From Smittium mucronatum (taxonomy: Eukaryota; Kickxellomycota; Harpellomycetes; Harpellales; Legeriomycetaceae), in contig LSSL01002490.1 of the NCBI GenBank assembly GCA_001953115.1, positions 1 through 32,610 on the forward strand: a DNA stretch of 32,610 nucleotides. Direction: 5' to 3'. Of the stretch, positions 1 to 10,000 are shown in pieces (the first letter of the stretch is position 1; the number at the start of each line of letters is the position of its first letter). A program made the position numbers and the translations under genes. The notes beneath the pieces are model-generated. The model saw only the letters and a program-made list of their open reading frames with translations. It had not been told where the DNA came from and made no database searches.

Positions 1-52
1 CCCTTTTTTCCATTCCAATAGACCTTTTTTTCACTCCGAAAGACCTTTTTTC
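1..52. repeat. Short imperfect tandem repeat at the window edge
   Basis: Two to three imperfect units of about 21 bases, each built from a CTTTTTT run, a CACTCCGAA or CATTCCAAT block, and AGAC. The array may begin before the window. A related block occurs at about 4805-4825 (TCTTTTTTCATTCCGAT). No coding potential is visible and the function is unknown. Confidence 0.5.
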
Positions 53-171
53 TGGGCCTGTGGGGTCATTTTTATAACCAATAAGCGACTTTAACTTATA
101 AACATAAATATATGTCATTATTGGTTTAGGCCCTAAGAGTGAAATACCTTGCCGTGGTTTAGGGGCTTAAT

Positions 172-193
172 AGTGTACTTTTCGAAGTACACT
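172..193. repeat. Perfect 9-bp inverted repeat with TTCG loop
   Basis: The arms AGTGTACTT (172-180) and AAGTACACT (185-193) are perfect complements around the four-base loop TTCG (181-184). A T-A pair at 171/194 extends the stem to 10 bp. As RNA this would be a hairpin with a UUCG tetraloop; as DNA it is a near-palindrome. It lies just before the 43-base tandem duplication, in repeat-like GC-richer DNA. Whether it is transcribed is unknown. Confidence 0.75.
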
Positions 194-210
194 AGACTAA
201 AATTTCACGC

Positions 211-296
211 AGCGTTGGACTATTTTTGGTTGGGGGTAGTGAAGACAGGGCACAGCGTTGCACTATTCTTGGCTGGGAGTAGTGGAGATAGCGCAC
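211..296. repeat. Tandem duplication of a 43-base unit
   Basis: Unit 1 is 211-253 and unit 2 is 254-296. Both begin AGCGTTG and end in CAC, and both carry the core GGGAGTAGTG or GGGGGTAGTG, with roughly 80% identity by eye. Because 43 is not a multiple of three, the two units are read in different frames, yet each can encode a related peptide (LDYFWLGVV in one, LHYSWLGVV in the other). The following 140 bases (to about 437) stay open in the second frame and are rich in Ser and Arg. This looks like debris of a mobile element rather than a live gene, but I recognise no domain. Confidence 0.6.
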
Positions 297-298
297 AG

Positions 299-604
299 AG
301 ATTCGGAGGACAGCGATTCCAGAGGAGGAACATCTAGAAACAGGAGGAGCCGATCGTTTAGCACAGCTGAGACATATTCTAGTGCACAAGTCCAGCGTTC
401 GACAGTCAGACGGATCTCAGCGTCTAACAGCTATTTGTAGGAAAGCCATGTCGATCAAACCCACGTTTGGGTAGGAGCCTAATTTTATTAATCCTGTTAG
501 AAGTATACTCTGACTAGGAGCTCATTAGCTTCAATGAGATATTTTTCATTGACAAAGAGCTTAATTCTTGGCATCAAGTAAACTCAGTCATACGCCTACT
601 TGAA
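299..604. other. GC-richer non-coding stretch, probable element debris
   Basis: No supportable gene. An open frame to 437 is rich in Ser and Arg and then stops. A small inverted repeat is present: TCAATGA at 531-537 and TCATTGA at 546-552, with an 8-base AT loop. Base composition is more balanced than the desert to the right, consistent with inserted and decaying repeats. I could not assign it to a known element class. Confidence 0.4.
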
Positions 605-798
605 GCAATACCAGGTGGGGTCTTTCGGTTGGTAGATTGCACCCTTTCCCTGTAGGTATGCAGACGGCAGTCCTGCAGAGGGGCTTATTGTAGTTAGGAT
701 AATAGCCTTTTCTATAGTCTTTTTTCTTTTTTTCATATTTTTTCACTATGATTTTTAATGACGTTATCTTACAATAAAATTGTGTGATACAAAAAAAA
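605..798 (+). mobile_element. SINE-like retroelement, copy A
   Basis: A 194-base element with a second, inverted copy at 24549-24741. By eye the first 115 or so positions differ at about 13 sites, and similarity continues more weakly to the A-tail (791-798). Sense starts GCAATACCAGG. Positions 621-636 (TCTTTCGGTTGGTAGA) resemble a tRNA D-arm or pol III box A, and 655-665 (GGTATGCAGAC) occupies the place of box B. A tRNA-like head, an AT-rich tail region and a terminal A-run are the hallmarks of a tRNA-derived SINE. It has no coding capacity, so it would need a partner LINE. I could not find a clear target-site duplication around this copy. It could instead be the 3' end of a longer non-LTR element. 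Confidence 0.65.
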
Positions 799-2421
799 GG
801 CTTTGTGGATGTCTTTTAGTTTTATCTGGGTATAAGTATTCAATATACTTAAGATTGATTTTTGTGGTTGTTTTATCTGGGATAATTATCTACCCCCACC
901 TCCGCCAAAATTCAATTATATTGTCTTAATAAAAATCCTCACATTCCGGAGTTTATTTTTGATACATTTTTGATTTCTTATTATTAATGTTTTTTTTATT
1001 ACTGTTTTATCGCCATAAATAACCCTTAAATTTTATTTTTAAATATCATTTATAGTATTGTTTTACTTTCATTATATTTGTTTTATGGATACTTTTAAAC
1101 AATTCTTTCTAACTTCAATTGATTATGGGATAAAAGGCATATGTGTACACTTTTTTTGCCCTCATTTTTATATTAACACGACGTGTAATCAAAATTATTC
1201 CGAAAAAGAAGCTATTTTGTTTGAAATTACAGGAGAGAAATATAAATAGAATGTGTGATTAAAATTTAAAATAATGATAATGATATAAACGTAAAAAATG
1301 TAGTTGCAAAGAATATAAAATCATGGAATGAAAAATGCAAAATATAAAATCATATTACGTGCCCGATTCCATTTCGAAAAGATCCATAATTTTCATTGGT
1401 CGTCCAATTGATGGTTTGAATTTAGGATTTAAAAAAGTCATTCTTGGAAAGTTTTAATTTTAGAAGCCATGGACCGATTGAAATAAAATTCGATATTAAG
1501 CAAGCTTATAAAAAAACTAAAAATATTGTTTATTTTAATTGAATAACACTAAAGAAGAACGAACCCGAAATTTAAGTTACCCTCCTTGTACTTTCATCTA
1601 CAAATCCCAGAAATTTGTAAGAACAATGTGATCCGGAAAAAGTAAAATATTGAAAGAGCTTTATGCGATGAAGAAAGAGAGTGAAAGTAGATTTGCAATT
1701 TGAAATTTGCGAAAGTTTGAAACAACAAAAAATTTAAATAGCACTCACCAACGTTTTTTCAGATTTTCCGTTCTGGGATATTGGGAAAAGGCTTGCTTTT
1801 ATTTTCTTTTTCTTTTTTGGATAACTCAATTTCTTCTCACCATTTCTTCAATAAACCCCCATTATTTCGTATTCTTGAAGTTTCTTATATTTTTTAATTA
1901 TTCAAATAAGGAGCATTTTCATTTACATATTTTTTCGAAAAATCAATAGATTTTGAGACTTTTCTTCCATAAAAAACATAAAACTACCTCTAATTCCTTA
2001 CTTTTATGTTTTTTTGAATGTCGAAAGGGAAAAAAAAGGCAATTTCCGTAAATTAAATGAGTAAATTCAGCATTATGAAAACTGGTCTTGGTGTTTAAAT
2101 TTTAAAAGTAGGAATCTTTTTAAATGTACAGCTGAAAAGCTGACTTTTAGCAGATTTGCCATGGTGGAATTCGAAATTATCTATAAAAAAAGGGCTAAAG
2201 TGTGTCGACTAATCAATAAAATTATTATTTTTGTTATGATTTTAAATTTGATACTAATAAATCCGCCTAGGGATGAGGTTAATTGTTTAAGAACAAAGTT
2301 GGAGAAGATAATATAATTTTATGTATGATTTGGCAGAGAAAAATAGAAATTATCAATAGTAATACTAGGTCGATTTTTAATGATATATTTTCAACAAATG
2401 AACATTTTTCTAATTAATAAT
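799..2421. other. Gene-free AT-rich intergenic region
   Basis: No supportable coding exon; the open frames here are short and low in complexity (Phe/Ile/Asn/Lys). A diverged direct repeat sits at the left end: GTTTTATCTGGG occurs at 819-830 and again at 870-881, each preceded by TTGTGG. A C-rich core, TACCCCCACCTCCG, lies at 891-904. The right end contains the 3' flank of the minus-strand squalene synthase gene. Confidence 0.5.
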
Positions 2422-4028
2422 CTAGGCATGATGAGCTGCGATGACAAAAAACATAAACGATTTAATCAAATATAGAATAAGGAATATAATAAAGCCAGCA
2501 ACGTAGCTTCTAGGGATGTAGTCAAAGAGGCCATATTTAACGCGAGCTCCGATGTTAGTTCTTAAGGTGGATATTTTATTAATAAGGAGCTTGTAGGAGG
2601 GATCTTCGGGGGATTTAGATATTTTGGCCTTCATGGTATCAAGATATCTGACAAATATCTTCAAACAATTGTTGAAATTATTAGCCTCATACATGATTCT
2701 TATAGCCTCACCTTTTCTGATTTTTACATTCTCTTTTAAAACCAATTCGTTGTTAAGACAAGCAGAAATGGTAGCAATAGCCATGGTTTGAGGGATTGCA
2801 CAAAAGTTAAAAACAGACGGATCGCGGATCATAGACAAATATTCAATAACGTCAGGAACGTGATCAAAGGTATTAAGACACATTTCATTCAGACAATGTA
2901 CACTTTTGTCACTTTGCTTAGATAAAATAATATCTCTAATATAGTTAACATGCTTGCTCCAAATCTCGGTAGGCCAGAAACGACGATCATCGAGCAAGTC
3001 TTCGTTTACGTCACGAATGATGTTTGCTTTTTGCAAATATAATCCCATAGAGTTGGAGCTAGAAGAGAATAAATATAAAAAATCAATATCCGCGAAAATA
3101 ATTATTTAGTATAAAGTTACATTTTTTCAGAGTCCAAAAATGATTTGTCTGTAAAGAAGAGAAAGGTTTAAAAGAGAAAAATTGATTAAATTGAATGATT
3201 TCTTTTTTAGGTGAGAGAGTGTTTCAAAATATTTACCTTCCAAGCCAGAATAGTAGAACAATTTACTGAGACCAATTCCGACTAAACCAGCAACGTAATG
3301 ACAGTATTCGTTCCAGTCCTCAACGGTGTTAATTCTCTTATCGAGATACTTGGCCATACCTTCACCCATTTGTTTGGTTATGTCGGAAATTGTGTCTTGA
3401 TATGCTCTATCAAGCTTAAGGAATTCCTCGATAACAACATGGAACTCCATTAGTAGTGGAGCGTCCTTTTCTTCAGGAGAGCCTGAATTAGAATAGGGCA
3501 AGTCGATTATAATAAAAATCGAGATTTGAATAAAAAAGAGTGAAATGTCGGATAAACATCCAAATTTTTTAGAATAAGTGCTTACTTTCTTCGAAAGACC
3601 AGCCAATTTCATACAAATGAGTGTGGAAATCAAGAAGAAGAGATCTCTTGTAATTAATGTTTATACCCATATCATCCTCTAAAGTAGACGAAAAGATGAA
3701 GGATTTTAAATGGATAAAACATGGAGATGATTTATTAGTAGAAATATGATAATATATAAGATAAAATACCGATAGTGTCGAGTCCCCGAAGTACCAGATA
3801 GTAGATGCAAATGGCATTACGAAGCTTTGGATGAATTTCTTGGATAACAGTAGCAAAAGATCGAGAAGTGGATTCAAGAAATTGATAGCATTTTTTAAGT
3901 TCACCGCTTGATTTCATCTTGATATTAGTTTCATCGGGAGTAGAATGCTTAAGGAGATACAAAATAGAGCATACTAACTCCTCAGGATGAGAAACCCATG
4001 TAAAGAAATTTTTAAAGTTAGAACTCAT
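2422..4028 (-). CDS. ERG9: Squalene synthase (farnesyl-diphosphate farnesyltransferase), five exons
   Basis: Condenses two farnesyl diphosphates to presqualene diphosphate and reduces it with NADPH to squalene, the first committed step to ergosterol, on the ER membrane. Exons on the minus strand are 4028-3770, 3678-3586, 3482-3237, 3148-3121 and 3058-2422. The introns are GT-AG, of 91, 103, 88 and 62 bases. The product is 420 residues (human 417, yeast 444). The first Asp-rich motif is D84-T-I-E87-D88-D89, split by intron 1 after the first base of E87. The conserved helix [14 protein letters not shown] lies at 177-190, and the second Asp motif at D225 to D229 in [18 protein letters not shown] precedes that motif. 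A hydrophobic segment at about 394-417 is the usual C-terminal ER anchor. Exon 4 is a 28-base microexon ([10 protein letters not shown], split codons at both ends) that restores the frame and the family's normal spacing. All catalytic motifs are intact. Nearest neighbours are repeats and the gene desert, so it is solitary. Confidence 0.97.
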
Positions 4029-4160
4029 CTTTTGTTATATTATTTTCGACCCTAGGTAAAAGAACTGATTTTATTTGAATTGGATAGAAGATATGAGTAT
4101 ATAGGGGATTAGAAGAAACTTGCCTGGACATTAAAAGTAAAGAGATGGCAAAACTGTTAG
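4029..4160 (-). promoter_or_regulatory. Upstream region of squalene synthase
   Basis: Inferred only from its position immediately 5' of the ERG9 start codon (minus strand). It is AT-rich, with TATA-like strings near 4099-4105. I see no convincing sterol regulatory element or other recognisable operator. Confidence 0.3.
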
Positions 4161-5309
4161 TAATAAAGCAGGAGAAATAGAGTGCCATAATGAGATCTGG
4201 ATCAAGAATATAAAAGCAATATTATTGGATCATAAAATAGACAATTGCCGACTAGTCAATATTTACATCTATTTTCAAGAATAGAGATCGATGTTTCACA
4301 ATGCAGGCCTTAGGATAGACCTTTTGCAGCATAAACTCCAAATTACATACTTTAAATGTAAAGCTCGTCATTTATAACTGGTAGCAAGTAATTAATAGCC
4401 AAATTAAAACAGGTCTACAAATAGGGGCAATATAGTGTTTTCCTAAAAGGGCCGGTTTTTAAAGAGTATTCGCTCGATATTACATACCCTTGACGATATT
4501 TCTAAGAAGACGTATATTTCCATTCGCCACGATCAATCATCTAATAAAGAAATATGTAATTCATGTCCTAAACCTATTAAAATCAGAAATAGTTCCTGAA
4601 CCCAATTGAAGGAAGCGTAAATCCCAAAATATATATTCGTGTACTATTCAGCTTCAAATACCCAATACACATTATAAGATTGGCACCGCTTTTCAAAACC
4701 CAATAAATGATCCTGTTGTTTGACCTTTTTCTATAAATGACTACTATTTTTCCAAGCGAATTAGAGCTTATTTGAGGAGCCTCTTTAACTCTTTAGCGCT
4801 CAGGGGTCTTTTTTCATTCCGATCAGTTGTAAATTAATTGATTTGTTTGATGAATTACCAGATTGCCCTATAAAAAATGTGCTTTGTAATATGGACCCCA
4901 ATTCGAAACCATTATTGAGCATAAAATAATGACACAATTTGGTCTACTGACCGCGAAAGGGCTAAATCGATGAGTTTTAATAGCAAAGCTAAAATTTATC
5001 AAAGATAGCGAGCCAATTATTGGAAATATCAGGTTGTTTATTTATGATGAAAATTGTCCAATAAATCAGAAGCACTGAGGCATACTTTTTTGCGCCATTA
5101 ATTTATTGGTGGTATTTCAGTTTTGGTACATAGCACATGATTGGTGAAACCCCTTCAGTATAAACTAAAAAAAATAGACAAAATCCATTAAGTTGAAAAT
5201 TTAGGGAAAAAATAAACTTATTTCGCTTTCCCCAGCTATAATAACGTATGGATTTCTGTAATTTTTAAAAATATTTCTATTACTAATTATTGGTACTTTT
5301 TTTTATCAC

Positions 5310-5337
5310 TATCCATTATCCATTATCCATTATCCAT
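5310..5337. repeat. TATCCAT microrepeat, four perfect copies
   Basis: Four head-to-tail copies of the 7-mer TATCCAT. A simple-sequence repeat, useful as a length marker; no function is indicated. Confidence 0.9.
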
Positions 5338-7045
5338 TCACCAATTCCTTTTTTTCTTGATACCATGGTCTAAAAAGACATGGTCATTCGATGGCACTGA
5401 GACTAAATGATGTAATCAGGATATTTGAGTGTCAGAAGTGAGCAACCTCCTCAGGAAAATTCCCCATCTGAATCAAACTATTACAAACCAAGATTAAAAA
5501 CTAATTATACCATTGAAATGTGCCTTTTTTAAAAAAGCAATTAATTGGAAAAATTCGGTGGGCAAAAAGCAGGCTAAATATCCTATAGATCTATTGGGAA
5601 TAGACCTTTAGTCACGTCACCAGATATTAAATCTGCATGAAATTTCACCCACTATCCAGCCCATCAAAAAATACCAATTAAATCAAATTACCCAGTAAAA
5701 ATACTTGATTTTTTCAAAATCTGCCTTTTAAAAGTATATGTTTGATACTAAATTTTTAATGGACAAAAATTAGGTAAAATGACTCGTAACCCTAAATGAC
5801 ACATCAATGTAATTTATAGATAATATTATAAGTTTTCATCACAAGACTTTTAGGCTCCAGAATGCTGATTTACCTTCATTTATTGAATCCAACATTTTCT
5901 ATTTGATAATCACTGAGATTATCCAATAATTTATATCTCAGCCAACCGAATGACGTATGGTAACAAAATTATGCTCTATTTTTATATTTTCCGACCTTGA
6001 AATGATAATTATTAATGAGAGAAAAAAAACTAATTAATACTTTTAATTAATAGATTTTTGAAGTTTCTCAACAAGTTAATTATAGTAATTAATTGCGTTT
6101 AACGAGTTAATTATCTGAAATAGGCTAGAGGATAAATATCATTCTCTAAAAGCTAAGCAAAAAGGTAAAATTAATCCATTCACTGGCCTATGAAAACAAA
6201 TGGAAGCTTTAATGTATAAAGCGATTTTTAAAGTTTTCACACATGATCAATTCATATTGGAAAAATGCTAAATTGTAAAATCGAATCAAATCTGATAGAT
6301 GTTAATCAAATTGTGTTTTTAAAAATCAAACATAAGTTTATGTGTCAAATTAAGTAAAAAAAAAATTTTTAGGTACACATGGGTAAATTTTAAATCAGGT
6401 AAGTAAAAAAATGTATTAGTTTAATAGATAAAAATGACACGAATAGATCCACAATTTAAATTTATCCAAATGTATTGGTATCTTATCATAAAAACTGCTT
6501 ATTTAAATACAATATGGTGGATAATACAACTTGGTTTACCAATATTCTTTAAATAAAAACCGAAAACTCTTGTATTTTCAAGAATTTGGATAAACGATTT
6601 TTGAATAAGACTATATCAAATGCCCTTTATTAAAACCAAACATTTAATAATGGTTTTAATGAATTCTACCCCCCTTATAAAGATCAAAGCGTTTCCATTT
6701 CTTAGGGTATAACCTCGCCTGAGCAATGGAAAATTTATTCTTTTTAAAAAATTAATTAACCAATATTATTTATTTTTGGAATAAGCTTGAAAATGATTTA
6801 TCATTTTTTTACTCGGTTTTATTAAAAATTCACAGATTTCTACCTAAATAATTTTTTTAAAACTTAATAAGACACAATATTAATATTTGCTTTTCTAAAT
6901 TGGTTAATCTGATGTGTTTCAATTAGGCTTTATTCGATTTTATTTTTTAAACCTATTAAAACAAGAAAACAAATTTTCTATTTAATTATTAAACCCTTCA
7001 ATTCACCTTTAATTAAATTACATATGCTGTCATCGCGGTAAATTT

Positions 7046-7059
7046 GGGGGGGGGGGGGG
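7046..7059. repeat. 14-base G homopolymer
   Basis: An uninterrupted G run inside DNA of roughly 20% GC. Similar long G or C runs occur at 16080-16087 (C8), 31757-31766 (G10) and 32451-32458 (C8). They are statistically surprising in such an AT-rich background and are also weak points for assembly accuracy. Confidence 0.85.
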
Positions 7060-10000
7060 TTAGCCTAAATAAAGAAAAAAAACATAATAACTTTTTTTTA
7101 TCCAATTTAAACCGGATCTTATTAATTATAGAACATATTTTATAATGCTAATAAAAACTGCTGAAATTAATAAAACGGCTGAATAAAGAACAATCAGAAA
7201 AAATGTGGAATGATCAGCAAATTTCATACAAACCAGAAATTTCAGAAATAATGGCATGTTTTCACCAATGAACTCTTATAAAAATCTGCAAAAAATGACC
7301 AATTTTCATCTTTTCTTTATTCAAGAGCATTATTTTTTTTTGCATTTTTTCAATAAAACAAAAATATCAGGGTTAAATGGTCTAATAATAGCGTATATCT
7401 AATGTGGTTTGGAGTCTTATTTATTTGTGTTATACATATAATTATAAACAAATTTAGAGTCTTATTACATACCCATTTAAATTGCTCTCATCAAAACACC
7501 AACTTAATTCCATAAATAATCCCTCAATTTTTTTTTTTAAAAAAAAAATCTATGCAAATATTTAGCTAATACCTCCAAAATTTTATGTTTTTTTGAACTT
7601 GGGGGTGTTTTAAACAATTATGAATCATCTGAAAAGGGGTGTCATATACAAAAAACAAACTAACTAAAAAATACAGCGTAGTATGTCACTATTGAAAAAC
7701 AAGAAAAAAAGATGTTGAGCTACCAAAATAAAAATAAAAAGCTACAATTTCGAAGATATGAAAATAATTTATATTTCCTGTAAACTTAACAAAGCTTGTT
7801 TAAAAAGAGAGAGTTTGATATCACTGAAAAATAAATTAATAAAATATATGACGTAATTTGAAAATCATGGGTGATTAAGAAAATTTTATCGCAAGAGGAA
7901 TCTTAACAGAATATAGAAATATTTGTTCTTTTATTTCGTTTATTTTAAAAAAAAATTAACGGGAGCATGATTTTTTCTGAATTTGAAAATATGTGAAAAG
8001 AAGTTAAGTGGAATTCAAATTTATTTAGCCTTTTTTTTAGATTATAATATCGCATAAGATGTTAAAAAAACTCTATTAAGTTCCAAAAATATTATTTCAA
8101 GATTTATGAATGCTAAAAATATCTATTTGAATGCAACTTAAAAATTAAACGACATGTGCTATCCTTTAATTCTAATATTGATAAGTGAAAATAACAGAAA
8201 AAAATTATCCGTCACATCGGAACTAATAAAAAATGAAAGTAAAGATTCTTTCAGCTGAGTTTTACATAAAAAATAAATAAATGAAATTCATAATAGAAAA
8301 TCTGATAGCTTCTTCTGCTCCAAGTATCACAAGTGCGATAGAAAATCCATTCCAAAAGTCAAAAGAATAAAATTTTGGGCACACTCAAAAATGAAATTTT
8401 CAAAAAAAAAAAATATAAATTTAACTCTTTTTTTTCTGAAAAAATCAAACTCGACCTTATCAAAATACAAAAAGCTTAAAATATAGAAATTTTAGTTATA
8501 TATGTTAAACGATTTTTCGAAAATATCAAGATTTTGAAGAGAATAAAGTATTGATAACATAATTATATAATAATTTTCTTAGATTAAACAAGTAAAAAAA
8601 CATTTAAATTGATAAAATTTCATTAAATAGATTTTTTTGCCGTGAGAAAGTATTTAAACTAATACAGATATAATAGAATTTTTTATTGGTTTACTTAGGT
8701 TAAAAATAAATGTATATCATATTTTCTATTGTGTTTAAAATTACTATATTTGTATTGATAGAAGTTTTCCAATAAGAGGGCGCAATTTTTATAAAATTTA
8801 ATTATCCTAAACTTTGGAAAAAATATTCCTCAGACCTATATAACCATGACATAATTATTATTCTGAATTTTTATCATTAGAAAATGAAAATATAAATATT
8901 CAAAAACCTGATTAAAATAGTCTCTATATGTATTTAAGCCATCAAAAAATTTACGTAATTCTCAATAAAAGACTTATTTTAGAATAAAACTCCTTTTAAA
9001 TATTTAAATATTTATTGATTTAACCATTAAGAATTGAAATTCTATATATTTAATCAGAAATCTTTGGGAAAGAGTAACTAGACATAATATTAAGTTTTAT
9101 TCCCGATAATTTTTTTTCGTTTAAGAATCAAATTTTGAGTTATTTTTAATATATGTACTCGTAGTGCTTAAAAAGGAATTTTTAGCAAGAATGATAGCCT
9201 TTTGAAATATTTTTAAAAGTATATGTTTGTTCCGTATAATATAAGTATACAACGAGTTAATAATCAGGTAGTTTTTTGAAGTATGAATAAATTTTTTATC
9301 TTATATCTTATTAATTAACTGCATAATAGTTTTAAAGAGGAAAAAAATGAAACTTAAAGATAGGAATAACCACTCAAAATATCGCCGTTTAATTCAGCTT
9401 TTTTCTTGTATAAGATCTGTATTATTTTAATTTAGTATCAATTAGTTTTTACTATGAAATATTTTGAATAAAAAAAGTAAAAAGTGTCAAAAAGGATTTT
9501 TTAAATTCTTTTTAGGGATATTTTTTTATCCCTCCTTAATCCTTTTATTCGAAATCAAGTTTGAGTTTATCTAACTCGACTTTCAGACTGATTTCATAAA
9601 ATGGTACAGATGGTGCAATCTTTTATGATTAGGAAATTTTTAGTATCCACATATATCACAATTTCACAAATTAAATTCATTTTTTTCTGCGAAAAAAGAA
9701 TTCCTTGAGTATAATTATTTGTATTCCCTGAGGCTAATATAATTTCATGATAAAATTTTGAGGTCAATTAAATAAATTCTATAGGGTGGTGATAATTATT
9801 TCGAAACTTAAATAAAAAATATTTAATTTTTTTTTCTATAACAGCAAAAAAAATTAATTTTAATCACATTCCATGGATTAAAATTTTCCATAATTTTTAG
9901 TATAAAAATCTTGAATTTTATCCGAGGAAAAATCATATACAATAATTTTGTTCATATATGTGAAAGATATGATATCTTTCCTTTCTAAATTCAAATGACT

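Noticed and set aside
1058..1249. Plus-strand open frame of 63 codons
   Set aside because: Non-ATG start, no motif, surrounded by stops, and composition like the flanking non-coding DNA.
1707..1949. Plus-strand open frame of 80 codons
   Set aside because: A non-ATG start and a Phe/Ile/Leu/Lys-rich low-complexity peptide as expected from AT-rich DNA; no motif.
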